A stretch of DNA of 7,852 nucleotides from Candidatus Poribacteria bacterium. GTDB taxonomy: Bacteria; Poribacteria; WGA-4E; PCPOR2b. Below, in pieces: positions 1-7,365 of the stretch. The stretch spans positions 1 through 7,852 of the forward strand of contig JAPUIP010000639.1 of the NCBI GenBank assembly GCA_027296925.1. The letters are read 5' to 3'. The notes beneath the pieces were generated by a model. The model was not told the DNA's origin. It saw nothing but the letters and a program-made list of their open reading frames with translations, and did not search any database. How positions within the stretch are numbered: position 1 is the stretch's first letter; each line of letters begins with the position of its first letter. Position numbers and translations under genes: made by a program.

Positions 1-15
1 ACAGGAAAAAAGCAT

Positions 16-43
16 AAAAAAAGCCCAGGTCTATCGCCTGGGC
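16..43 (-). terminator. Intrinsic terminator closing the toroid-protein gene
   Basis: A perfect 7-bp GC-rich stem (GCCCAGG at 23-29 pairing with CCTGGGC at 37-43) with a 7-base loop is followed, in the minus-strand direction, by a run of seven T (A run at 16-22). A second A-rich run lies at 6-11. The stem starts 23 bases beyond the stop codon at 67-69. This is the textbook form of a rho-independent terminator. Confidence 0.9.
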
Positions 44-66
44 CGTGCAAGGTATAGAGGTTCGGA

Positions 67-1173
67 CTATTGGGGATAAGCCGTTGCAAGGGCTAACACC
101 GCGTAAGAGGTGACGAGGACAGGATCTCGTTCCATCCAACGACTTTCCTCATTTTGCCAAAAACCTTGAGGATTCTGTTCGGAGATCAGTTTCTCTGCGA
201 GTTCCCGGTACCAATCATGAGAAATACCTTTGGCATCCATAATGGTAGGCTCCCCATAGGTTTTCAATGCCTTTGCCATGGTATGGTAGTTGTAGAAGAG
301 TCCCTGCTTCTCCATACCGTAGTTTTCTTCGACCGTGAAGTGTTTCTTAATCCAATCCACCGCTGACTGCACGCGTGGGTCATTCTTGTCAACGTTAGCA
401 TAGATAAAGCTCAGGATTCCGGCATAGGTCATGCTTGCATAGGATTTCGGTTTTCCGTTCTCATCGCTGCCAGCTTTGCTCTCGCCATCAGGGGCATAGA
501 TAAAACCGCCGTCATCTCCGGACCAATCCCGGTCGTTGGTCTCACTCCGATTTTGACATCTTTCGAGGAATTTGATCGCTTTGTCCCACACTTCTGGATC
601 ATCAAAACCGCTCTCTTTGAGGGCCTGCATAGCAAAACTCATATTGGAAAGATCGTGAACGGTTTCCCGGCTTCCATAGCCAATTCCGCCAAAATAGACA
701 TCCTCCGCATCCGCCACTTGAAGCCCTTTGATGAAGCCCTGACCTTTGGTAATGGCTTCGCTGTATGCAGGATTTTTGGTTGATGAGAGTGCCATCAGTG
801 CCACGGACGTATTGTAATTCGGCAAGGCCGGCTGCTTGTCAATATCGTAGATTGCGCCATTCGGCTGTTGCATCTCCAGTAAGATTTTGATGGCTTTCTG
901 TATGAAGGGTTGGTCCGCTTCCGCGTACTTGTTTTGTGGGTGTTTTAAAAACGCCGTGATTGCTAGCGCTGTTAATCCGGGGTGATCGTGAAAGAGACCT
1001 TCTGTGCCTTGCTGCTCTTTTAACCACTCAAGCCCTCGGTCAATCGCCGCCACGACTTTCGGGTTCAAATCTTGGTAGTCTGAGTCGGCATGGACACTGG
1101 CATAGAAGGACTGGCCGAAAAGGATGAACGCCCATAAAAGGGCTATTTGCTTGAGCTTAGTTCTCGATGTCAT
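67..1173 (-). CDS. Exported prenyltransferase/squalene-cyclase repeat (alpha/alpha-toroid) protein
   Basis: 368 residues. Residues 1-29 form a signal peptide (K-rich start, hydrophobic core around 10-22, V-H-A cleavage site at 27-29), so the mature protein is outside the cytoplasm. The rest is a string of helix-pair repeats like those of squalene-hopene cyclases and related toroids. They start near residues 41, 91, 142, 198, 269 and 322, with G-rich turns such as QQPNGAIYD, GGIGYG, DGGFIYAP and NPQGFWQ, each followed by a T/S-x-x-A-x-x-A-L helix. The class II cyclase DxDD acid motif is absent. There is only one cysteine (C206), so a prenyltransferase zinc site is also unlikely. I therefore read it as a structural or glycan/peptide-binding toroid, not a terpene enzyme. 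The reading frame is open upstream to 1224, but the ATG at 1173 has a GGAGG ribosome site and begins the signal peptide. The gene has its own likely promoter and a terminator right after it. Fold confidence is high; function is unknown. Confidence 0.85.
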   Translation of the reverse strand: MTSRTKLKQIALLWAFILFGQSFYASVHADSDYQDLNPKVVAAIDRGLEWLKEQQGTEGLFHDHPGLTALAITAFLKHPQNKYAEADQPFIQKAIKILLEMQQPNGAIYDIDKQPALPNYNTSVALMALSSTKNPAYSEAITKGQGFIKGLQVADAEDVYFGGIGYGSRETVHDLSNMSFAMQALKESGFDDPEVWDKAIKFLERCQNRSETNDRDWSGDDGGFIYAPDGESKAGSDENGKPKSYASMTYAGILSFIYANVDKNDPRVQSAVDWIKKHFTVEENYGMEKQGLFYNYHTMAKALKTYGEPTIMDAKGISHDWYRELAEKLISEQNPQGFWQNEESRWMERDPVLVTSYAVLALATAYPQ

Positions 1174-1180
1174 ATACGAA

Positions 1181-1185
1181 CCTCC
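1181..1185 (-). promoter_or_regulatory. Ribosome binding site that fixes the toroid-protein start
   Basis: GGAGG on the minus strand lies 7 bases before the ATG at 1173. It excludes the longer in-frame start at 1224, whose extra 17 residues would also spoil the signal peptide. Confidence 0.85.
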
Positions 1186-1269
1186 ATAAATGTTGTTTAG
1201 AACCAGACGAAATTCGATATTCAACGAAACGGAATGACGAGTTTTTAAACGGTGCAGAATCCGTAGAAA

Positions 1270-1278
1270 ATTATATCA
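1270..1278 (-). promoter_or_regulatory. Extended -10 promoter of the toroid-protein gene
   Basis: The minus strand reads TGATATAAT here, a perfect extended -10 (TGnTATAAT). No good -35 is found at the normal distance; TTGGCA lies only 14 bases upstream, which fits the extended class. Transcription would begin near 1263 and leave a leader of about 90 bases before the ATG at 1173. Confidence 0.55.
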
Positions 1279-1355
1279 CGCAAGCGGAATGCCAATATCT
1301 GAACGCTGCAATCGTCGGGATTTACGGGAATGTCGTTCCGGATGACGTTCAATAA

Positions 1356-1373
1356 ATGAACAGGCATGTTCAT
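1356..1373. repeat. Perfect 7-bp palindrome in the oxidoreductase/toroid gap
   Basis: ATGAACA, a 4-base spacer (GGCA), then TGTTCAT: every base of the arms pairs. It lies 36 bases after the oxidoreductase stop codon and about 80 bases upstream of the extended -10 element. It could be an operator for a dimeric regulator. In the minus-strand direction it is a hairpin followed by TTATT, which could act as a weak terminator. The rest of the 236-base gap (1174-1409) shows no credible gene. Confidence 0.6.
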
Positions 1374-1409
1374 AAAATAACCAGAATTCCTCGCATTTTC
1401 GATCGAGCC

Positions 1410-2444
1410 CTAAAACTGCACCGCTTCTCCCGTTTCTGAGGAGCACATTGCGGCATCGTAAACGAGCATGACTTGCCTGACTTCTTCCGGCTTGACGATG
1501 AGTTCCGCACCTTTGTTCAGCACGTCAGAGATATTCTGATAGTAGGATTTCCACGAGCCCCTGACGCTTTCAACAACGAGCTCGCGTTGTTCGCCCGCCG
1601 CTTCCGTCCAGACCTTTGCGTAGTTAGCGGGGTCTTCTTCAGCGGCGTCGATGTTTCTCGCTACCATCGGGCGCTCCTGCGGATCTAATCCGCACTTGAC
1701 CAATCCACCGAAGTCGCCAAGAACGTACCACCGCGGCTTCTCGACCTTTGCGAGGTTGCTGATCTCGATCTGATAGCGAACATCGTTCTCAAATGTGATC
1801 AGCAGATTCGCGTAGTTGCCGATGTCGATGTCCCAGCGTGTGCCGTAGTGAATGTCGCAGAAGACGGTTTTGACCGGCGCAGAGACGAGTTGCAGGGCTT
1901 GATCGACGAAATGCGCCGGCCAATCATACAGGAGGCCGCCGCTCTGCTTTTTGACACCACGCCACCCCCGCGGCGGGCCGTATCTCATAATGGCAACCTG
2001 AAACAGGTACGGGACCCCGAGCAAGCCATCCGCAATAATTTTCCTCACAGTCAGATAGTCCCAATCCCAACGCCGGTTGTGGAACACGCTCAATAGAACA
2101 TCGTTCCGCTGACTGGCTTCGATCATCGCATCCGCTTCCGCGGCACTCATACACATGATCTTGTCTGTGACGACGTGCTTGCCGGCATCCATTGCTTGGA
2201 TCGCCAGTTCAGCGTGCGTGTCGTGTGGGGTCGCGAAGACAACGAGATCTACGTGGCTGTCTTCGATGACCTGATCGATCGTTTCATAGTTCTTCGTGCC
2301 GGGGTGAGCCTCAGCAGCAGCTTCCCGCCGTTCGGCGTTTCGTGATGCAATCGCATAAAGATTCAGCCCATCCGCTAGACCGACAAGGTAAGCGTGAAAA
2401 CATCGACCGGCATATCCGTATCCGATAACTGCCGTGTTAATCAT
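1410..2444 (-). CDS. Gfo/Idh/MocA family NAD(P)-dependent oxidoreductase
   Basis: 344 residues, the normal length for the family. It is a cytoplasmic dehydrogenase likely to oxidise or reduce a hydroxyl of a sugar, cyclitol or related compound with NAD(P). The N-terminal Rossmann fold shows the dinucleotide loop G-Y-G-Y-A-G (8-13), the second-strand end A-S-R-N (33-36) and the A-T-P-H-D-T-H strip (71-77). The usual E-K-P motif after G-K-H-V-V is D-K-I (94-96), which keeps the lysine K95 but changes both flanks. The C-terminal substrate domain carries N-R-R-W (123-126) and the D-x-x-x-H pair of the family as D174 and H178. The start is supported by AGGAG six bases upstream (2451-2455). There is no signal peptide. 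It lies 137 bases downstream of the secreted esterase on the same strand, so it may process a product of that enzyme; this is inference. Family confidence is very high, substrate unknown. Confidence 0.95.
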   Translation of the reverse strand: MINTAVIGYGYAGRCFHAYLVGLADGLNLYAIASRNAERREAAAEAHPGTKNYETIDQVIEDSHVDLVVFATPHDTHAELAIQAMDAGKHVVTDKIMCMSAAEADAMIEASQRNDVLLSVFHNRRWDWDYLTVRKIIADGLLGVPYLFQVAIMRYGPPRGWRGVKKQSGGLLYDWPAHFVDQALQLVSAPVKTVFCDIHYGTRWDIDIGNYANLLITFENDVRYQIEISNLAKVEKPRWYVLGDFGGLVKCGLDPQERPMVARNIDAAEEDPANYAKVWTEAAGEQRELVVESVRGSWKSYYQNISDVLNKGAELIVKPEEVRQVMLVYDAAMCSSETGEAVQF

Positions 2445-2468
2445 AGGATTCTCCTGTGTTTGCGCAGT

Positions 2469-2492
2469 TTATCTTTCAAACGGGTTCATCAT
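2469..2492 (-). other. Possible 7-codon leader ORF before the oxidoreductase
   Basis: ATG-ATG-AAC-CCG-TTT-GAA-AGA-TAA encodes M-M-N-P-F-E-R. A GAGGAG ribosome-site-like sequence (2494-2499) lies 4 bases before the second ATG. The ORF ends 24 bases before the oxidoreductase start. It could be translated and coupled, or simply be chance in a purine-rich leader. No attenuator hairpin is visible. Confidence 0.2.
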
Positions 2493-2497
2493 TCTCC

Positions 2498-2521
2498 TCA
2501 ATTTCCGCTTCATTTTCCGCC
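2498..2521 (-). repeat. Tandem 12-base direct repeat in the oxidoreductase leader
   Basis: On the minus strand two adjacent 12-mers, GGCGGAAAATGA and AGCGGAAATTGA, match at 10 of 12 positions. Nine bases of the first (GCGGAAAAT) recur between the -10 and -35 boxes in front of the membrane-protein gene (7376-7384). A shared regulatory site is possible, but so is chance in purine-rich DNA. Confidence 0.35.
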
Positions 2522-2537
2522 TGGTACTCGAAATAAT

Positions 2538-2567
2538 AGTATACCCGGCGCAAGTCGCAAGTGCTAA
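2538..2567 (-). promoter_or_regulatory. Possible weak promoter for the oxidoreductase
   Basis: In the gap after the esterase gene the minus strand has TATACT (2538-2543), five of six matches to the -10 consensus. TTAGCA (2562-2567), four of six for the -35, lies 18 bases upstream. A start near 2531 would give a leader of about 85 bases. No terminator is seen between the esterase and this point, so read-through is also possible. Confidence 0.35.
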
Positions 2568-2581
2568 AGAAGCTTTGACAA

Positions 2582-5326
2582 CTACTTGAGCACGACCATA
2601 CGGCGGACACGGACAAAGTCGTCGGCTGCCATCCGGTAGAAGTAGGTGCCGCTGGCAACTCGCTCGCCCATATCGTTGCGCCCATCCCAATACGCAGCAC
2701 GTTCGCGGGTGCGGTAATAACCCGGCGCCAGAGCACCGAGGTCGAATCGTCGAATCTCCCGTCCCGGCGCATCGTAAATGGTGATGCGCACATGGGCATC
2801 CTTATGGAGTTGGAAGGGCAACCATGTTTCCGGGTTGAACGGGTTGGGATAGTTGGGCAACAATTGCGTCTGCTGCGGAAGCGGGGTATCCAGAACAAAT
2901 GGTTCGATGCGGGCTGCGATCGACCGGCCTTCCACAGAAACAAGATGCGCTCTGTCCAAGGAGACAACCGAAGTCTCGGCTGCTGCGAACTCAAGCGTCG
3001 CTAAATGCACCCGCCCCAGCCAGGGACGTTCCACACCAAGTTTGGCAGCGACTAACCTTCCGGATTGCCCGCCAGCATCCAGCCGGAATACGTCACGCGC
3101 AGTCGTATCAACATCGACGCGCAAAAGTCCATCGGCGTTGATCTGGAGTTGATAACCCGCCAGCGGGATGGGCGTATCAAGCACCACGTCAAGAAACATG
3201 CGACTGCCAGAAGTCCTGGGGTTCTCAAATCTGATGGTCGCCAATGTGGATACCGGGCGGTTCTCGGGGGCTGGCAGACCGCCGATGGTTGTGCCAAAAT
3301 GGTTGGCGACATGCACAAGATCGAATATATTAACAAAGCCATCCCAATTTACGTCTGGATTTTCCACGGCCCCCGGTGAGCCCCCCTTCCCGAAATTCAC
3401 GCCAACGATGACCAGATCTTGGATATTTACAACGCCGTCATGATTCACATCCGGATTAATGACCGTCACTAACGGGCTTTGACGAATCAGGCTCAACGTG
3501 CCATCGGATGACGCGGAACTCACCATGAAGGGATGAATTCCGGCATCTGGTGCGGTCGCTCCTGAACTGCCGCTACCACTACCATAAACTACAGTAATGT
3601 CTTCCCCCGCTCTTAGCCTCGTAATATTGACTTGAATTCTCTGCTGGGTAAATGTGACATCGCCGATCGTACCGGTTGAGGTTACTGTCGTGTATCCGGC
3701 GGTGCCTCGGGTGCCTTGTGGCAGGCTCCAGCCCGGTAGCACATGCACGGTGATTGACCCGCCATCCAGCTTTCCTTCAGCGGTGTAGGTAATCGCAATT
3801 TCGTTACTATGACTATGCACAGTGACAGAGGCGGGTGAAACAGAGGCAGTCCCAGATCCATCCGCCGTCATAACGTTGAGTGCTGTATAGGAAACCGTTG
3901 TGAAGGGCTCTGCGCTTCCCCGGCGAAATTCAGCTTGAATAAAACCGGTTGTATCTCCCGCAGTCGCGCCAGACGCGCCACCACCCCCACCATAGGAAAT
4001 CTGGATCGATTCGTTGGCAGGCATTGTTTGGATCGGCACAACAACGGATTGCCCTGAGAAGGTTGGGAATTCAGTCTGTATATCCGGCGCCAAGGGGGAA
4101 ACCACCGTATAGCCTGCAACGCCAATGACCCCTTGAGGCGCCGTCCACCCCTGGGGGGCTGTTACGCGGATTTCTCCGCTGTTGATTTGTTGGTTCGCCG
4201 TAAACGTCAGGAAGATTTCGTGGCCTCTTGAACCGACAATCATCGCCGCCGGGGCTTCCACTTCCACAGTGAGAGGCGACTCAAATACCAAGTGCGCTGA
4301 CAGGAATTGCAGCGACTCTTCTGCGATGAATCTGTGCCCTCCGCTGTGCTCTACATATTCATGATCGATTCCCTGGTCGGTCAACGCGCCATCCAGCGAT
4401 CGCGCCTGGCTGGCAAATGCGGTTTCGTCTTGAACACCATGCACCAATTTGACACCATTCAGCCGCAGTGGCTGTTGGAGAAATCGATCTAGTTCATGAA
4501 TAATGTCGTTCTCAATAATGCGGTCCCAAACGTCATCAACGCGACGTATACCAAAGGTGGTGAGTTCATACGGCAGATCCAGATAGAACGGGGGTTTGGC
4601 AGGATTGGGAGCTACCCCTGCTAAATAGGCAATCCCACTGCGCATCGCTAGCGGCAGTTGGTCAAAGAGCTCCCAAGCTCGGTCATCAGACACAAGCTCG
4701 AAAAGGAGCGTTGACATGGCTCCCGCAATGTCTGTAAACATCCTCACCGAATTGGCGCCGAAATCGTAAGTACCCGCCTGAGCGACAACGACGTTGAACA
4801 CTTCTGGATATTTCAGCGCGAGGTGCATTGAACCGTATCCACCCATTGAAAACCCAGTAATACCCCGACTGTCTCGGTGGGGTATCGTTCGATATGTGGT
4901 ATCAATGAAATCAACCAAATCCCGCACAATGTACGTTTCGTAATCGCCAATGGTCGGAGAACTGAGGTATTGACTTCCATCGAACCGATTTGAGCCGTCG
5001 ACAAAAACGACAATCATCTCTCCGATTTCGCCATTTTGGAGCATGCGATCCATCGCCGATGTCACTTTGTCTGCTTGCTCCTTTGCATTACCGCCGAAGC
5101 CGTGTAGCACATAAATGACGGGATAGTGCTTTTCGCTCGTTCCGTAACTTGGTGGCAGATAAACCCCAATGGATTTTACCCCAGAATCGCCGATACGATT
5201 GTCCGTCAGCGCATCCCAGATGAGTGGCCACCATACCAACTCACCGGTTTGTGCCAGGGCACCGGGCTGTCGGACCAGGGAAACCAGCAACCAGAGCGTG
5301 ATGTAAAAGCAACGGGATTTGGACAT
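2582..5326 (-). CDS. Secreted esterase D-type hydrolase with tandem beta repeats, dockerin, cohesin-like and FlgD-like domains
   Basis: 914 residues. Residues 1-25 are a signal peptide ending A-L-A. Residues about 45-345 are an alpha/beta hydrolase of the esterase D/feruloyl-esterase type (PF00756-like): V-L-H-G-F-G-G (73-79), nucleophile S160 in G-F-S-M-G (158-162), likely acid D300 in H-G-V-Q-D and likely base H331 in G-G-H. It should hydrolyse an ester outside the cytoplasm; the substrate is unknown. Two copies of one beta domain follow (about 351-455 and 493-590), both with P-x-G-W-x-x-P-Q-G and ending in Y-G plus a Gly/Ser run and S-G-A-T-A. Next are two dockerin-like calcium loops: D626, N628, D630, N634, D637 and D658, N660, D662, N666, D669. 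A cohesin-like beta domain spans about 694-808. A YPNPFNP motif (826-832) opens a FlgD-like/type IX-sorting-like C-terminal domain (824-914). GGAGG nine bases upstream (5336-5340) supports the start. It lies 66 bases behind the membrane-protein gene, probably in one transcript. Confidence 0.93.
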   Translation of the reverse strand: MSKSRCFYITLWLLVSLVRQPGALAQTGELVWWPLIWDALTDNRIGDSGVKSIGVYLPPSYGTSEKHYPVIYVLHGFGGNAKEQADKVTSAMDRMLQNGEIGEMIVVFVDGSNRFDGSQYLSSPTIGDYETYIVRDLVDFIDTTYRTIPHRDSRGITGFSMGGYGSMHLALKYPEVFNVVVAQAGTYDFGANSVRMFTDIAGAMSTLLFELVSDDRAWELFDQLPLAMRSGIAYLAGVAPNPAKPPFYLDLPYELTTFGIRRVDDVWDRIIENDIIHELDRFLQQPLRLNGVKLVHGVQDETAFASQARSLDGALTDQGIDHEYVEHSGGHRFIAEESLQFLSAHLVFESPLTVEVEAPAAMIVGSRGHEIFLTFTANQQINSGEIRVTAPQGWTAPQGVIGVAGYTVVSPLAPDIQTEFPTFSGQSVVVPIQTMPANESIQISYGGGGGASGATAGDTTGFIQAEFRRGSAEPFTTVSYTALNVMTADGSGTASVSPASVTVHSHSNEIAITYTAEGKLDGGSITVHVLPGWSLPQGTRGTAGYTTVTSTGTIGDVTFTQQRIQVNITRLRAGEDITVVYGSGSGSSGATAPDAGIHPFMVSSASSDGTLSLIRQSPLVTVINPDVNHDGVVNIQDLVIVGVNFGKGGSPGAVENPDVNWDGFVNIFDLVHVANHFGTTIGGLPAPENRPVSTLATIRFENPRTSGSRMFLDVVLDTPIPLAGYQLQINADGLLRVDVDTTARDVFRLDAGGQSGRLVAAKLGVERPWLGRVHLATLEFAAAETSVVSLDRAHLVSVEGRSIAARIEPFVLDTPLPQQTQLLPNYPNPFNPETWLPFQLHKDAHVRITIYDAPGREIRRFDLGALAPGYYRTRERAAYWDGRNDMGERVASGTYFYRMAADDFVRVRRMVVLK

Positions 5327-5335
5327 GCGTTGTGG

Positions 5336-5340
5336 CCTCC
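5336..5340 (-). promoter_or_regulatory. Ribosome binding site of the esterase gene
   Basis: GGAGG on the minus strand, nine bases before the ATG at 5326. The 66-base gap to the membrane-protein stop holds no recognisable promoter or terminator, which favours co-transcription of the two genes. Confidence 0.8.
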
Positions 5341-5392
5341 TTTTTTCAACTGGGCGAGAAGCTGTAGATTCCGTGTGTTGGAAGGCCTTAGC

Positions 5393-7336
5393 TTAGTAAT
5401 AGAAAGTGTAGGTTGGGCGATCAAGGATAATACTCAAGATGTTCCAGAAACTCCCAGTGACGAAGTCGCCCAGCACCAGTCCAAGAAAAAATGGGACAGA
5501 TTTTCGATAGAATCGAATGCCACCAAATTTGAGCACGCTCCATTTGGCAACCGCGCTAACAATGAATGCCGCCCAAAATGTGTACATGTGAAACGCAACC
5601 CCGTATCCTAGCGGGTGAATGGGCCACCAGAACAGTCGGGTACGTACCACCGCCAGCACAAGCGTGAAAACGAAACCGATGGTAATGGCGATGATGTGTG
5701 CCTTGTCCGCATCTCGCGGCGACGTGAGCCACCCGTGCAGAAAGCGGTACGCGCGCCCTCCAAAACTGTTGATCTGTCCGCCCACCTTGCCGCTGTCCAC
5801 ACCAAGGTCAAAAAATACATTCACCAGCATCAGGATGCATAACGGCATGGCGATAACGATGAGCGTCAGCATCAGGCGGGACAACCCTTTCACGTCGAGG
5901 TTTCCGCGTTCGGCAAGCTTAAACGCCTCAAGTTGATGCGGCATCGGATGACTCCGATTGTCCCGATTGAACCAGAAAAATAGGGCGAACCATGTGAGAT
6001 TCTGACCACCAATTTTTCGTGTGCCGAACAGACTGACCAGGCTGTGGTGTGGTCCAATGAAGGTGGTATTATGGATGGACAGACCGATCTGTGCCCGAAT
6101 GCGCGTGAGCGGAATGGCGATTGTCAGAAAGTGAGCGACGAAAAACAACACCGCGATCCACAGCGCCATCCCCCCTCGCATCGCAAACCCGATGATGAAT
6201 ATCGATCCGAATATGATGCCCAAAAAAGCCGTCCGATACCGCATCGGCTCGTTTTCATCTTCAGGTGGTCTTCGACCAATGGCTTGCATCAAAGCTCGCC
6301 AAATCTGCCGGCGCGTTCCCCATAGCGTAATCACCGCAACTCCCACATATGCCCCGACGTTTTGTTCGTAAGGATAAGGGAAGCCGGGAAGTTTCTCCAG
6401 TCCCGCGACGATTCCAACAAAGGCCTGCATTTTGTATAAAAAGAAAAAAAGGATGCATGACCACAACAGATCCAGTGGCATCAAAAAGCCGAGTCCAATA
6501 GCGAACGGATAGAGGAGAATACTGCTGCCCCCGGTCAAAAACGCAGTCCACGGCTTTTCAGTGAAAAACATGGTTAAAGATAACGTCTTCGTTGGAAATT
6601 CGGGAATAATCGGGACAAACATGTGCAGTCCGTTGGTGAGGCTAATAAACGCAGCGATGGTGAATCCCCACCACATCGGTGTGCTACGCAAGAAGGGTTT
6701 CGTATTGTAGGCAATCTGATACGGGAGTTCAACAGTAGGGTATACGAGGCGCTCTTGTTCCACCCACTGTTTGCGGATGATAACATTGATACACTGCATC
6801 ACAAAGAGCAGAGCAAAGGTAAAGGCACACCACCAGAGTGTTGGCTTTATCCAGAGGCGAACATAGCGCCAATCGAGGAAGTTCTGGTCACCGCGATAAA
6901 AGCCAATTAGCACGTCCGGGTCATTGATGGTTAGCCACTCGGGGAGATATTTCCAGAAGAGATCCCGCCACTCATTCTCTGGGCTGGCGAAATAGTAGGC
7001 GTGAACGATGATTGAGACCAGGGGCAGGAACATGTCGTAGGACATGAACAGGAGCGTAATCGACATCAGGACATAGAGGGAGATCAGCTCTCCGCTCGTT
7101 AACGCATACCTGGCGGCGAGTTTTTTCAGGAGGAGGTTGAGCAACGCCAGGATCAGGAGGGTAAATACGACGCTGTAAAAGGGGGCCATCAGCGTCGGAA
7201 AAGTGTACCGAAGGGCTTCACACTCGATATGCCATTTGTAGATAAACGGCAGGAAAATCATTGAAAGTACAATAGTTCGCCAGGTGATCCGTTCCGGTTG
7301 GGGGGAAGTTTTCATAGCGGGATTTAATTGGGACAT
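5393..7336 (-). CDS. DUF6785/DUF6784-type multi-pass membrane protein, candidate transporter
   Basis: 647 residues from this start, with about 12-14 hydrophobic segments (numbered from the 7336 ATG: roughly 20-38, 52-72, 80-100, 102-116, 164-188, 220-240, 269-312, 325-340, 369-388, 390-410, 487-510, 548-568, 582-600, 612-632). Motifs I associate with the DUF6785/DUF6784 family, recognised from memory, are R-K-Q-W-V-E-Q-E-R-L-V-Y-P (188-200), H-P-M-P-H-Q-L-E-A-F-K-L-A-E (463-476), F-W-W-P-I-H-P-L-G-Y (569-578) and a late G-G-I-R-F-Y-R plus F-F-L-G-L-V-L-G-D-F (605-625). The L-x-Y-P strip recalls the L-P-F-P of oligopeptide (OPT) transporters, so a permease role is plausible but not shown. The frame is open to a TTG at 7366, but that codon overlaps the -10 box; ATG at 7336 or 7315 is more likely. 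Unlike its neighbours it has no clear ribosome site. It leads a probable unit with the secreted esterase. Confidence 0.85.
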   Translation of the reverse strand: MSQLNPAMKTSPQPERITWRTIVLSMIFLPFIYKWHIECEALRYTFPTLMAPFYSVVFTLLILALLNLLLKKLAARYALTSGELISLYVLMSITLLFMSYDMFLPLVSIIVHAYYFASPENEWRDLFWKYLPEWLTINDPDVLIGFYRGDQNFLDWRYVRLWIKPTLWWCAFTFALLFVMQCINVIIRKQWVEQERLVYPTVELPYQIAYNTKPFLRSTPMWWGFTIAAFISLTNGLHMFVPIIPEFPTKTLSLTMFFTEKPWTAFLTGGSSILLYPFAIGLGFLMPLDLLWSCILFFFLYKMQAFVGIVAGLEKLPGFPYPYEQNVGAYVGVAVITLWGTRRQIWRALMQAIGRRPPEDENEPMRYRTAFLGIIFGSIFIIGFAMRGGMALWIAVLFFVAHFLTIAIPLTRIRAQIGLSIHNTTFIGPHHSLVSLFGTRKIGGQNLTWFALFFWFNRDNRSHPMPHQLEAFKLAERGNLDVKGLSRLMLTLIVIAMPLCILMLVNVFFDLGVDSGKVGGQINSFGGRAYRFLHGWLTSPRDADKAHIIAITIGFVFTLVLAVVRTRLFWWPIHPLGYGVAFHMYTFWAAFIVSAVAKWSVLKFGGIRFYRKSVPFFLGLVLGDFVTGSFWNILSIILDRPTYTFYY

Positions 7337-7365
7337 CCTGATAAAGAGAAGTTGGACGAAACCCA

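Noticed and set aside
67..1173. Terpene cyclase (squalene-hopene cyclase) activity
   Set aside because: No DxDD motif, too short compared with about 630 residues for a full cyclase, and exported by a signal peptide.
1174..1224. Seventeen-residue N-terminal extension of the toroid protein
   Set aside because: The GGAGG site and the signal peptide both point to the ATG at 1173.
2476..2994. 172-codon minus-strand frame over the esterase 3' end
   Set aside because: It is an out-of-frame shadow of the dockerin/FlgD part of the esterase, with an Arg/Ser/Pro-rich composition typical of wrong-frame translation.
5126..5611. 161-codon open frame on the plus strand
   Set aside because: It lies antisense to the 5' end of the esterase, the gap and the 3' end of the membrane protein. 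The product has no recognisable domain or ribosome site, and both opposing genes are clear.
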